64,000 bases of DNA from Asterella californica (Eukaryota; Streptophyta; Marchantiopsida; Marchantiales; Aytoniaceae). A program made the translations under genes and the position numbers. Where the stretch lies: contig JAYKYS010000010.1 of NCBI GenBank assembly GCA_036924285.1, positions 11,197,001 to 11,261,000 of the forward strand, given 5' to 3'. Below the pieces are notes generated by a model that saw only the letters and a list, made by a program, of their open reading frames with translations, searched no databases and was not told the DNA's origin. Shown here piece by piece: positions 24,043-35,140 of this stretch; within the stretch, counting starts at the first letter, position 1, and each line of letters starts with the position of its first letter.

Positions 24043-25100
24043 TCTTTCGGGGCTTCTTCTGAAGTCTTCTCGGCTTCAACGTTGTCACTACCAAGTGGAC
24101 AGCGAGGTCGAACCCCTCCTCCTCCAAATCTTCTCCGATCGCTGGTCTTGGAGCATGGGAAGATGTAGCTACTGGCTGTGGAATCGAGGGAAGATCGTAA
24201 AGCGTCTTCAAGCTCTCAATCTGCCGATCCAGGTAGCGGAACATGCTCTCCTTGCACTCCACTAACATCGTCTTGGAATCGTCATTCCACTCCTTAACTA
24301 TGGTGAGAAGGTTCCTATCCGCGGTGAAGTTGAACTTCTTGCGAAGTACTTCCACCGTCTACGCCATAAGTCCCTTTGCTCGGGCTTCTGCTTCTTCTCG
24401 CTACGTCTTCTCTACTGCGACTTGTGCTTCCACGGCTTCCCGCAAAGCCTTCCATGTCGACTTCCCGTCTACGAAAGAGGTGATCTTACCCCTTATCCGC
24501 AGACCCTCATGGTTGTTGTAGACGTGCCTACAACTCTTGGTTGCTCTTCCTTAACTGTGCTGACTCCTTGGCAGAAATAGCTGCTTCCGTCTTGTACTTC
24601 GCTGCAAGCTTCTCCGTGGTGCGGAGGTTGGTTTCCACCGTGTCCACCTTCTTCTGGACCTCTTCCTGCTGCATCAATGTGCGCAGACCGAATCCAAGTC
24701 GCAGTGGTTTCTCCTAAGCCATTGCACGCTTCTTCACCAACTCCATGGCTGGCTGGATCTCCGACTGGAAGAAGGCGCTGAATTCCTCCAACCTTCTTCT
24801 CGCAGAAGATAAGGTCATCTCCACAAATTGATCAGAGACGTCTTTCTTGTCTCCCAGAGACAAAGATGCATCTTCCACCATTGTGATCTTCTGCTTTTAT
24901 GCGCGAAAAGACACTACTCTTCTCATCTTCCGGGGTGGAAGATCTTTTCTCGTCGAGTCTATCTTTTGGAAAAAGTTCCTTCCCCTGCATTTGAATCTCG
25001 TCTTCTCTTCTCTTCCAACAACGCTTCGTGTTGGTTCTTGGTGATGTAAGCATGTACCGATAGAGCTTCTATCGGATCTTCTCATCCAGTATCCTTTCGG
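24043..25100 (-). pseudogene. E4: minus-strand fragment of family E coding segment
   Basis: The piece at 24038-24355 reads EVLRKKFNFTADRNLLTIV, then FRYLDRQIESLKTLYDLP and a tail ending at the E2 insertion point. Further upstream on the minus strand, RKDLPPRKMRRVVSFRA ends at a TAA (24899-24897) before TMVEDASLSLGDK. This is the stop window seen in the other copies. Upstream of about 25000 the sequence no longer matches E1-E3 but runs into a different gag-like region, so E4 is a chimera or the remains of a related family. Confidence 0.7.
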
Positions 25101-26010
25101 ATCGTAGTAGCTGTCCTCAACAGTGTTTCACGTGCCATCTTTTCTTTCTGTTTTATGGACATGATAGATGATCACAATCCACTCGATTCAACATGCTCGT
25201 TAAAAACTCTTCTCAGCTTGATCCTCAACCCTTGTGTCATAAGTTCTTGTCTCCACAATGACAACCGCTTGCGTTGATAAGTGATCCTCAACCAACTTCT
25301 TCATCCCTCCTCTACCAAAGTTGATCTGCAGAAGTGCACTCGTATTTCTCAACGCCACTTTCTCATCCTTCTAGAAGATCACTCATTGTTGCAAGATATC
25401 AGTGAACTCCTTGTAATCTCTTCGTGGATGATCAATACCATCGCACCAGATACACCTTTGGATCCAACCTTACTTCCCAACAGATTTTGCTCCGCTTGTA
25501 GACCCCCGCTCCTCCAATCTTGTGAGCTTGATCTGCAGGTCTCGCATTCCACACATGATCTCCTCAGCTTGAATCATCCTTCTTCGGAGATACTACAGGT
25601 GTCGAGACAACTGGAACAACTGGTACAATCTATCTAGCAACAAACCACTGGTCGGACTATAAGAACGGGTGCTACAGCAGTCGGTGTTGGAGCCGGTCTC
25701 CTAACATGAACCTTTTCTTGTCTTCGCTCTCTCTTGATAAGCAGACCAACAACTTCCTCAACTTTCTTCCAGCTACTGATCAAACCATCATCTTCCTCTC
25801 GATCCTCCAGGAGCACTTCCAGCTTCTCTTGCAGCTTCTCATCTGCAGCCCGAAGAAATAACTCAATCTCGTTGGACTGCAGCGTCCTAGTCAACCTAGA
25901 GAACTATTTTTCAAACTCCCTGAGTAACTCAGTAGCTTGTAAACCCTTCCTTGGTTGCTCAACCCACTCCAAGAATGACTTCTTGGTGACCCGATCAGAG
26001 TCCTCCAAGA
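25101..26010 (-). pseudogene. Decayed retrotransposon gag with zinc-knuckle remnant
   Basis: The minus-strand frame at 25894-25634 reads ELFLRAADEKLQEKLEVLLE followed by SWKKVEEVVGLLIKRERR, which has the leucine-rich helical pattern of retrotransposon gag proteins. Downstream, at about 25454-25410, CIWCDGIDHPRRDY fits the CX2CX4HX4C zinc knuckle except that the last cysteine is tyrosine. Frameshifts and stops separate these parts. It leads towards the E4 coiled-coil fragment on the same strand, which suggests a gag that once joined the two. Confidence 0.55.
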
Positions 26011-26014
26011 AGTG

Positions 26015-27630
26015 TCAGATATCACATGAAGGATGTCCAAGAAAACACGAGGTTCCTGGCTGTGGAGATGTAGTGTGCTGAACAGAGACAAGAAAGAAAA
26101 ACACAAGCACGAAAATGAACGTCGCAATATATACCAACTCTCAACGTATATACATTGTCGGTTCTTTCACCCTAAGAACATAAAATTGAGAAGCAAACCA
26201 GAGCGGTCTATAATCTGCTGTAAAACCTCTTAAACGAGTCCCTGAATCTCAACCCAGACCCAAAACTATCGAAGCATAGTTCAAAGCAAGAGAAACATCT
26301 CTTTGCTAACAAAAAGAGCTGTCTCAGTATCACACAATTCAAACTCAAGTCCAAACAACGTTCATGTACAAGCTCTTAGCTAAAATTAGCTACCACAAGT
26401 TGTACATAACCAACTAGAACTCCAACGAACTCAAAAAGACGAAAACCGTAGCGAAAGAACCGAAAAAGGTCTATTTGAGAACTTTCTCCTTTCGCCAAAC
26501 GGTCTTAAGATATTGATAGGGTCTTCTTCCTTGACTCCGTTGGTCCAGAAAACCTTCAGATCCGACCCAACAACCGAGATATCTCCAATTCTCGTCGGAG
26601 TGACCGAACCTTCCAAAACTCCTTCCTGTGGCTTAAAATCGCACACACCGCTCAAACGGATCGTCTGATCTAATATCTGTCTTCTCTGGTAGGTAGATCT
26701 AGGTGCAAAAAACTAACATAAATCGACTTCATGTGGCTCAAACTTGCTTACCACACCCAATCCAACAATCCAATCCACACACGGTCTTCTCCTGGGCGTA
26801 GGTGAAGACTCCCTGATCGCATAGGCACCAAGAATGAAGAGCTTGGTTCACCGGTCACGAAGAACAATCCAATCTCAAGTCGTAGGCGGTGAAAAACTGA
26901 CGTAAGCGCTTCCATGCGAGTCAATTCCACCCAGAACTCTCAAATTGTCCGATGAAACTTCGTATCGTCTTCAATTTCTTGAAGAACTCGGTGTTTTGAT
27001 CCCGATGGATCCAAGGACAACAAGTTTGGACTCCGAAGTGGTCCGAACGGTCCAACTCTCCTTCACAGATCACTGAAGTCTCCAAAAACCTCTCTTGTAT
27101 CTCAATTTCTCCCAGAACATAGTCCTCGATCCGTCTCTTCACAAACCGTCTTAACCAACACGTAGTCTGCAGAGATCTGAACCCAATGACAGTTTGCGCA
27201 CATGCATTGGACTTCTAAGTTCTCCAAACCGTCCACCGACAGGTCGCAAAAACAAGCTAGCCCTTTTAAGCTGCACCTTTACGTCAGACGTTGTACATAC
27301 AAGAATTCTCAGATAATGAGGAAGCAAGCCCCTTGCGTCCTTAGTATAGCGCATGGAGCTACAAATACCCAGTTAGCAAAAGTAAACTAGGGCTCAACTT
27401 GATTTTTTCATCTTTCGAGTCTCGTAATTTCTCCACTAGACGTCCAAATGAAGTAGACAAAGTGCCTATGGAAAGATGACTGAGCTCTACCCATTGATGC
27501 GATGAAAGTGAAGATCCGAAGTTGTGTCAAAAGCCTCATTTTTAGTCCCATGAGTGTCTTTGAAACGATAATGATAAGTATCACAAACATATTTTCAGAT
27601 GGGAGCCGGTCCAAGACACGACAACATAGC
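26015..27630 (+). repeat. LTR/leader-like dispersed repeat, copy 1
   Basis: The sequence aligns in reverse orientation with 42170-43961. Shared landmarks are GTTCCTGGCTGTGGAGATGT near 26050, CGAAAACCGTAGC near 26441, the CAAGACACGACAAC block at 27612-27625 and AAACGATAATGATAAGTATC near 27564. It leads directly into the Ty3 gag on the plus strand, so I infer it is the 5' LTR plus leader of that chromovirus family. I could not find TG...CA ends or a tRNA primer site to confirm this. Confidence 0.6.
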
Positions 27631-28739
27631 GAGAATATTTGCGTGTGGATACTTGAACAATAAAGCTCTCACGTGGTATGATGCATGAGAGAGATCGGTG
27701 TTGGCTGAAAGGAGAACAGGAACATGGACTGTAATGCAAGAAGGTCTGTTGAAGAATTTCTAATCTGTGGATTCTGTGCAAATGGCTCGAACGAAGATGT
27801 AAGGATTGAAACAGAAGAGAAACCTTCAAGATTATGTAGAAGCGTTCCTCGACCTACAAACTGCAATCACTGATATGAGTCCAACGGAGACTCTTGATAA
27901 TTTCAAGAGGTAGTTAAAGGAACAAATCTGACAAGAGATAATGATACAAAATCCACTCACGATTTTTGAGACCATCGCTTGCGCTCAGAGAATTGCTGGA
28001 GCATTAAGAGGAGAGAAGTGATGATTCCATCAAATCATCAAAATCGATCCAAAGTCCAATATGCAAACGGTTCGACACCTATGAAATTAGACAACATCCG
28101 CTATCAACCACGACAGTTTCAAGAAGGAGATCGTCGAGATCGGCCAGAAGAAAAACATCAAGGAGTTCCTAGAAGAGAAGGTGTCAGGAATGCTGCACCT
28201 CAATCCGAACAACGTCGATGTTACAACTATGGACGATTTGATCACATAGCTGCAAATTGCCAAAACTGTTTTCTTAGAGATCCAAGACCTCCATATCGTC
28301 GACCTCTGAATCATCTGATCGAGAGGGAAGGAAATGAAGAAGTCGAGGCAAGATCATAAAATGAAGAACACTAGTAAATGCACCTCGTGGTCTTACTGAT
28401 TTAAGGAAGGAGAAGAAAGACGAGGAAAGGAGAAGAAGAATTGCAACAAATAATGCGGAGTTGATTGTCACGGATGGAGTCTGAAAAGGGACCTAGGTGA
28501 GAGTACTAATTGATCCTTGTGCAACAGAGAACTTTCTATCTCGATCGACTGCTACGAAGTTGAGAATGGAGTTAGAAAGTGATGAGAGTGAAGAGGTGGA
28601 ACTATCCAATGAACAAACTGAGAAGATTGAGTCTTTATCTCGAAAGATAAAACTTACTTTAGGTGAATATCGCATTAATTTTTTCATCCTGACGTCGAGC
28701 TATTTTTTCGTGGAGAGTGATCAAATTAGCTCGTTATGA
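27600..28739 (+). pseudogene. Ty3 chromovirus gag and protease, broken
   Basis: The reading starts around GAGPRHDNIARI and NNKALTWYDA, typical of Ty3 gag. The frame at 27979-28359 carries a proline- and arginine-rich stretch and then CYNYGRFDHIAANC at 28219-28260. This matches the CX2CX4HX4C nucleic-acid-binding knuckle except that the second cysteine is tyrosine. From 28497, VLIDPCATENFLS resembles the retropepsin active-site block (DSGATxxFxS in active members), with serine and glycine replaced. Several stops occur, for example near 28479. The element is clearly inactive. Confidence 0.8.
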
Positions 28740-28999
28740 TGTCATATTGAGTATGTCGTGGATGGAGCAATATAATCCTGACGAAGAAAAGTGATAGAAC
28801 CAAACAGTGAAAAATTTTTGGAGATAGAGTGAGATCTCGAAGACAGAACTTGTCTTTGTATGTCATAGGTACGAGTGCTATACGTAATAGCGATGTTTGT
28901 TTTTTGGGTTTAATAAGAGAGGTCTCGAGTGCATAACTCGACGGACAGATTCTAGAAAGCTTGATAGATGTGATAGTAGAATATGTGATGATCTCCCTT

Positions 29000-29318
29000 C
29001 AGAGCTTTCACCAAAATGACGGATTGATCATAAAATTGAGGTGATTCCAAGGAGCACCCCTCCTTGTAAAGTCCCATACAAACTAGCATCACATGAATTG
29101 GAGGAGTGCAAGACACAAATTGAAGAGATGTTACAGAAAAGATTTATCCAGCACAGTGTGTCATCATATGGAGCTCCAGTCTTTTTTGTGAAGAAAAAGA
29201 ATAACAGTCTACGGATGTGCATCAGTTATCGAGCACTCAATTAACAGACGGTGAAGAATAAGTATCCATTACCTCGGATGGATGACCTGTTCGACCAACT
29301 TGAAGGAGCAAAGTACTT
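29000..29318 (+). pseudogene. Ty3 reverse transcriptase, 5' part, cut by E3
   Basis: This contains STPPCKVPYKLASHELEECK, KRFIQHSVSSYGAPVFFVKK, LRMCISYRALN and then [18 protein letters not shown], the standard entry of a Ty3 RT. One in-frame stop follows RALN. The reading is interrupted right after GAKYF by element E3 and resumes at 35141 with [14 protein letters not shown]. Confidence 0.9.
29314..29318. repeat. Target-site duplication TACTT, left copy of E3
   Basis: TACTT here is repeated at 35141-35145. The Ty3 RT reading frame is restored if one copy plus E3 is removed, which supports a simple insertion. Confidence 0.9.
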
Positions 29319-30886
29319 TGTAGTGTCGCAGGATTACTCCTTTTGTCCATTTAGTATAAAAGATATCGTTCCCACAAGGATTTGCACAAGTAACGCTGTT
29401 CTAAGTTCTAAGATCTGGTCAAACACACAAACACACGGGTTTTGCCTAGGAATCTCGTCTTCTCACAAAACCACACGGCTTGCAAACCCTTCAAAAGGTG
29501 CCCTGGACCTAAACAAACAACTACTAACTAAAATATCACACAACTATTCATAGAGAAGCTCGGGAAGACGCTTCCTGCTTCCATGTCACTTCTTCCGTCT
29601 TCTCAGTACCGTCTTCCCGAAGCAATTCTCGCTTCTGGGGGTTCCACTCGGCTTCTCACGCCTCCAGAAGAAGAACTTTGTAGAAGTCGAACTAGCAACA
29701 TCTGACGCACATTGCTCTTCCAAGTCTCAACGGGTTAGATAAATCACAGGGTGTAAGCCTCCTGTAGCCTTCCCAGGCTTCTGCCTACGAAAACGGTCTT
29801 CCTGCAGCACTACAACGACATTCACCTTCACGGAAGCTCAATAGAAGTCTCGGAAGCTCACTAGAAGAAGGCAAGAAGATGGGGAAGATGGGGAAGAAGA
29901 GAGAATCCAAACAAGAGAAAGACAAGATAAGAATAAGAAATTAAGACTCCGACAGGCTTCTAGTCCGGATCCTGACTAACAAGCCATCCCTGCTTGTAAT
30001 AATTTGGGGAGGAAGACAACAAATGTGCGTACAGTTACACAGTCTTCTCCTTGAGGATGTCGTCTTCTACTGTGGGAAGAAGACTTCTTTCTTCTTCTCT
30101 CGCTGCTCTGACTACTCTGTCTTCTGGGATCTTTTATCCATAGGACCGTCCGTACGTGGATCCGAAGTGCTCCACTAGACGAGCCAAGCTACGAATCTGC
30201 ACAACTGTTGACAATCACCGCCACTCAAGAAGAATGCTTCCCATGCACAATCGGGAGAGAATCCAAAGAAATCCACCACCCAGAAGACACAAGCCAAGCT
30301 TCTGCACTCAAATCAGCAATCCATTCTCCGAGAAGAAGGCACATTGGTATTGGGAAGCTTACTCCCTCTACTTTCTGCTCTTACTCCTCAACACACCAGT
30401 CTAACCAACAGGACTACACGAGGATGCCGTTCCCTGCTCCTAAACTGTCCACTACTTCCATCTACATCTTCGAACCACTGCTAGCAACGAGCATGCAGAC
30501 CCCTCCGGTGTAATCCCAATCTATTCGTATGTCTCTAACATCAGGTGTAGTGTGTGTTATGATTCTACACCGTAAAATGTTTATGTGTGTGCAGAACTTT
30601 GAATTCTTACGCTTCGATCCTACTTAAGCATCTTGCCTTGAGACGCAGAGGGAATCCTCTCCAATCCTCGACTACAACCAAGGAGAGATGGGCGATGTCA
30701 GAAGGCTGCCACCTCACATGCAAGCGGTTCCTCTTCCTAATTAGCCATCGACTTTACTACTCCTGCGCTGCCTACTCTGCCACATGGTCATTTATTTAAT
30801 AATACACTAAACTGCCACTTCTTAAGATAGCATGTTCGGTTCCTACTAAGTTTGGACAAGTCAACTTGTCTTCTACGCTTTGCTAC

Positions 30887-31933
30887 CTACTCTAATTGCT
30901 CGGATGCAATCTCCATTCGATCCAATCCTACCTGAACTGCTAACTCGACTTTTGATAACCTGAGAAGCCTTGCAATTACCTCGGGTGTCACTGAGGTGAC
31001 TTCCTCCTCAACAATCGTCGCTGGCTCTGCTGCTTCTGCTTCTATTTCGGAAGACGGAAGCGTCTTCTGGGAAGCTAGGTCGACCTGTGCTTCCTCGCTC
31101 TTCTGAGACACTAGTTCGACACTAGGAGCCATGGTGACCTCATAGGGGTCCGAAGAAGTCGTTTCCTCCACTCGGAATACTTGGGAAGACGGCTCTTCTT
31201 CTTGTCTTCCAGAAGACATCTTGTCTTTCAGGGCTTCTTCCGGGGTCTTCTCAACTTCCAACGCTGTCACTACCAAGTGGATAGCGAGGTCGAACTCCTC
31301 CTTCTCCAAGTCTGATCCGATCGATGGTGCTGGGGCTTGGGAGAAGGCAGTTGCGGGTGACGGGATCAAGGGAAGACCATAGAGTGTCTTCACTCTCTCT
31401 ATCTGCCTATCCAAGTACCGGAACATGCTCTCCTTGCACTCTACCAACATCGCTCTGGACTCGTCGTCCCATTCTCTAGCTAAGGTAAGAAGCTTCCTAC
31501 CCGCAGTGAAGTTAAACTTCTTCCGAAGCGCTTCCACCGACTGAGCTAGCATCCCCTGCGCACGAGCTTCTACTGCTTCTCGCTGCATCTTCTCAGCTGC
31601 AGTCTGCGCTTTTGTGGCTTCTCGTAGTGTCTTCCATGTCGTCTTCTCCTCTGCAAGGGCGGTGATCTTACCTCGCACTCGCAGAACCTCCTGGTCACGC
31701 TGCTGAACACGCGCTTGCAACTCTTGGTTGCTCTTCTTCAGCTGCGCCAGCTCCTTGGCAGAAGCGGCTGCTTTCGTCTTGTATTTCGCTGGGAGCTTCT
31801 CCGTAGTACGGAGACTAGCTTCCAGCGTCTCTGTCTTCTTCTGGCCTTCTTCCTGCCGCATCAGGGTGCGTAGGCCAAAGCCAGGCTGTAGTGGCTTCTC
31901 CTGAGCCATTGCCCTCTTCTCCAGCAACTCCAT
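30887..31933 (-). CDS. E3 coiled-coil protein, C-terminal ORF, intact
   Basis: An uninterrupted 348-codon frame starts with ATG at 31933 (MELLEKRAMAQEKPLQPGFG). Residues about 20-125 are rich in Glu, Gln, Lys and Ala with heptad-like spacing, for example KELAQLKKSNQELQARVQQR, so a long coiled coil is likely. Then come VEALRKKFNFTAGRKLLTLA, EWDDESRAMLVECKE and FRYLDRQIERVKTLYGLP, the most conserved block across all copies. The last 120 residues are acidic and serine-rich. The same region is broken in E1, E2 and E4, so this copy may be the youngest or may have been kept open by chance. No enzymatic motif is visible; its function is unknown. Confidence 0.65.
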   Translation of the reverse strand: MELLEKRAMAQEKPLQPGFGLRTLMRQEEGQKKTETLEASLRTTEKLPAKYKTKAAASAKELAQLKKSNQELQARVQQRDQEVLRVRGKITALAEEKTTWKTLREATKAQTAAEKMQREAVEARAQGMLAQSVEALRKKFNFTAGRKLLTLAREWDDESRAMLVECKESMFRYLDRQIERVKTLYGLPLIPSPATAFSQAPAPSIGSDLEKEEFDLAIHLVVTALEVEKTPEEALKDKMSSGRQEEEPSSQVFRVEETTSSDPYEVTMAPSVELVSQKSEEAQVDLASQKTLPSSEIEAEAAEPATIVEEEVTSVTPEVIARLLRLSKVELAVQVGLDRMEIASEQLE

Positions 31934-33106
31934 AGCTGGCTGGAGTTGCTTTTACTCTGCATGAAAGAAGGCACTGAACTCCTCCAGTCTTCTTCCCGTG
32001 GAAGACAGACTCATCTCCACGATTCGATCGGAGGTGTCGACCTTGTCTTCCAGAGGCAGAGATGCCTCTTCCACCACTATGGTCTTCTACTTCTGCGCGC
32101 GAGAAGAAGCTACTCTTCTCATCTTCCGGGGTGGAAGATCTCTCTCCATGGCAGAAGCGGTCCTCTTTATTGCGCTTCCTCTCATCGCAGTAGGAATATC
32201 CATCCAACCTTCATCTTCTGGAGTCTTCGGAAGACTCCCTGGTGTTACAAAAGCGGTCTTTTGCTCCGATCAGGTACTCAGCGGCTCTTCCTGCGAGTCG
32301 GACTTCGATCCAAAATGAATGATCGGGAAGGAGGTGGTCTTCCTAGGCACACTCCTAGGACCCATCTTCCTTGGTGGGGTCGCGTCTTCCGACCCACTGG
32401 AGTCGTCTTCTCCCGAGGTCTCCATCTTCGTCTTGTGCTGCCCTGTTGACCCATATCTTGCCAACTGATCTTTCGTGAGATCCTCCTTGACCACATACAG
32501 ATAACAGAGGAACAGAGTAAGATGTCTTCCTGCCGGGGTACCTAAGTACACCAACTCTGCCAGCACATATGCGTGGAAGAACGCACCCCAGTTGAAGTTC
32601 TCTCCAGCACACACTGCTTCCAAGAACTCCACGTCCTGATCTCCAAGATACCTCGTTTTTTGTGCTTTCCCCTTGGGAAAGAGATGGAGGAAGAGCTTCG
32701 CCAGAAGACGCTTCTGCGGATCTCGGTAAGATTCAACCTTCCATCCGTTTCGTCCTTGTCTGTCCTCCAGGAAGAGACAAGTTGTGCTTCCCGGCACATG
32801 CCACTTACTCGAGATCATGGGCAAGATCTTCTTCTCGAACCAATAACCTCGGTCCTCAGTTTCTGACCTGTGAAAGATCCTGCGTCACCAATCCTCAGTC
32901 CAGGAAGATGGTCTTCCTCGAGCTACGCCAGCCTTCGCATGTACACGGTTGCGGGGCAGTAATGCTGCCCAAACCTCCTCCAGAAGTCCCTGGTCGACGA
33001 GGTTCCAATCCCACAGGAAGAAGTCGAGACCCAACTCCTTGATGAAGGGTTTGGCCTCGGCCAATTCTGCTGCATGTAACACCAACCCTCGAGGATGCAT
33101 CGACAT
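31934..33106 (-). pseudogene. E3 N-terminal gag-like part with in-frame stops
   Basis: This part is in the same frame as the downstream 348-codon ORF. The ATG at 33106 opens MSMHPRGLVLHAAELAEAKP and KELGLDFFLWDWN and ends at a TGA (32887-32885). The frame reopens for SKWHVPGSTTCLFLEDRQGR, DQDVEFLEAVCAGENFNWGA, FHAYVLAELVYLGTP and LFLCYLYVVKEDL, up to a TGA at 32272-32270. After further sequence there is a TAG at 32089-32087 just before VVEEASLP, and one more stop before the coiled-coil ATG. The FHAYVLAELVYLG block vaguely resembles plant gypsy-type gag proteins, which is why I call it gag-like. Confidence 0.6.
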
Positions 33107-33992
33107 ACTTGAATCTCTGTTGCACTAAGCCACACGTATTTATTGTGAGCCGAAGGCTCAGTCCTTCTCAAGTTCTCACACTACCTTCTACTTTTAGAAG
33201 ACGAATCTAGTCTTCCAGAAGACAGCTACTCCGTCTTCCGAGATTCTAACAGTGCTTCCTAAGTAGCTCTCGTCTTCCGAGCTATATCTAAACAATCTTA
33301 ACTAAGCAAGGTCTCGCATAGATTCTTAAGAAGACAACCCACATTGCACTACATCCTACTTCCTAACCAGAAGATACAAGATATGCGAGAAGCAAAGCAT
33401 ATGAAAGGTTCAGAAGATGGTCGCGGGCTCCTGCGGTGATAGTGGCCTCTGAGAAGACTCCCGGGACAGCTCCCGATTCAATAACGTTCTCGGAAGACTT
33501 CCCGAAGCCAGGCTTCCCTTCACTGATCTCACCTGTCTTCTGCTTCCTACACGCAATCTAACCTCACAACAGACACAAGACATTCGCACTCTGTTCTTCC
33601 GACTTCTCACCTCTCATATACACTCAGAAGAAGCTTGCTGCATGACGGGAAGACATGACCCTTGACCATTCTCTCCAGATTCTGTCAGCAAGACTTCTCA
33701 CAACTCTCTCTAAGTTCGGGAAGAAGAAGGAATAGGTTGCTATGGGTCGGACAGAAGAGATCCGTAAAGGACCCTCACGTCTTCCCGCGCATTCTGCCAG
33801 CCTTTCCAGTCTTTTAGTCTCTCTAAGAAGATGTGGATTTGAGAAGCTCGGAAGATCGGGAGGCACAGGCCTGATTCCCAACTTCCAGCTTCTCGAATTA
33901 ACAAACAACTCACCAAGCCACTCGGGATTTGTACCAAGTTTTTCTCAACACAAAAACAAATCCAATCCACCCTCGATACGAATTGCACACAG

Positions 33993-34105
33993 TCGTCTTC
34001 CGAAGACAGTCAAGCTTCCGAAGACAGTTAGGCTTCCGAAGCGTCTTCGAAGATGTTCAGGTTTCAGAAGCGTCTTCCGAAGATGTTCAGATCTTCCGAA
34101 GCGTC
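33993..34105. repeat. Short tandem array of GTCTTC/GAAGAT units in the E 5' segment
   Basis: Units of about 30 bp with cores such as GAAGCGTCTTC and GAAGATGTTCAG are repeated several times. The equivalent arrays lie at about 19785-19860 in E2 and 17712-17800 in the inverted copy. The array falls between two conserved 5' blocks and varies in unit number among copies. Confidence 0.75.
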
Positions 34106-35140
34106 TTCTGTTCAAGGTTTCGGGAGTAGAGGGATGGTAGGGTAGGGAAATTGATAACTGCGGTGTCAAATTTGATGACGATGGATAGGGAAGCTTGAAT
34201 TGCAACTGCAAAGAAGCTAGAAGATGACTGTGGAAAATTAGGCAGCGCTTCCGCGCCCAATGTCATAGAAGGAAAAATATGAGGTGGGAAATTGTTCGAT
34301 CGGTTGCCTGCAAACGATTGAGGAAGCACGGGGAATACCAAGCAAGAGGTGAGAAGCAGTGGGAAGGGAAGAGAACATGGGAAGAACCTCTACAGCCTTC
34401 TGTCTTCTTCCTGAGCTGTCGTCAATCTTCCGCTCGTGCTTCCGGCTTCGTCCCTAGCTCCAACGCGACCCCACTAAGCTGCTGCTGCTGTCAAATGCCT
34501 TGCCACTCCTCAATCGAATAAGGTTCCTCCTCTGATTTCTCTCAGCTGTCCTTCGATGTCTGCTTCCGGGAGTCCACAGAAGACTCCTTCAGCTTGATGT
34601 GCTTCCTATCCTCAGCAATTTGTCCTCGTCTTTCTTCTAGCTACTAATCGATCGTGGCCTTACTCAATTCCACTCTGCTGGCCTTCACTCACTCGATCAC
34701 TTTCCAGTTCGATCTTCTGGGTCCAAAACAATCTCTCGATGCGGGAAGCGGTAAGGTCCGGTGCTAATGCGCTTCCTGCGCGTCTTCTCGTGCAGTTTAG
34801 GGATTTTTGACCTACCTGACTTACCTAACCCACTCGGTGCTACCTGGTAGGTACACCTACTTCTTACGTGGTTCAGCTTCCACGGTTGCCGTCTTCCGGA
34901 AGATACGAGTCTTCCGTCTTCCGTCGTCTTCCGTCTCCGAAAGACACAACTGAGAAGATGCTTCCCAGAAGACGGCCGTCTTCCGAAGAAGTCAACTTCT
35001 TATTACAAAAAGATCGTAAGATCATCTTCCTTCTAAGGAAGCCGTAATCTTAAGTAACAAAGCTTCTTTAGTTATACAAACAAGTTATTAACCTTAAAAA
35101 TTTCAAAAATTTGTGAATCTTGTAAATTGTGGGCACCACA

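Larger units (their letters stand above)
29319..35140 (-). mobile_element. E3: full-length family E element inside Ty3 RT
   Basis: On the plus strand it begins TGTAGTGTCGCAGG and ends GGGCACCACA; read on its own coding strand it starts TGTGGTGCCCACAATTTACA. It is 5822 bp with a perfect TACTT duplication. The 3' segment (29319-30780) matches E2 23150-24042 in reverse, for example AAACCACACGGCTTGCA. The coding segment is 30887-33106 and the 5' segment is 33260-35140. It is the best preserved E copy. No LTR, reverse transcriptase, integrase or transposase motif is found. Confidence 0.85.

Noticed and set aside
29319..29340. CACTA-type (En/Spm) transposon, because of TGTAGTG and CACTACA at the E element ends
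   Set aside because: In CACTA elements the outermost bases are CACTA at the 5' end and TAGTG at the 3' end with a 3-bp duplication. Here the outermost bases are TGT and ACA with 5 bp.
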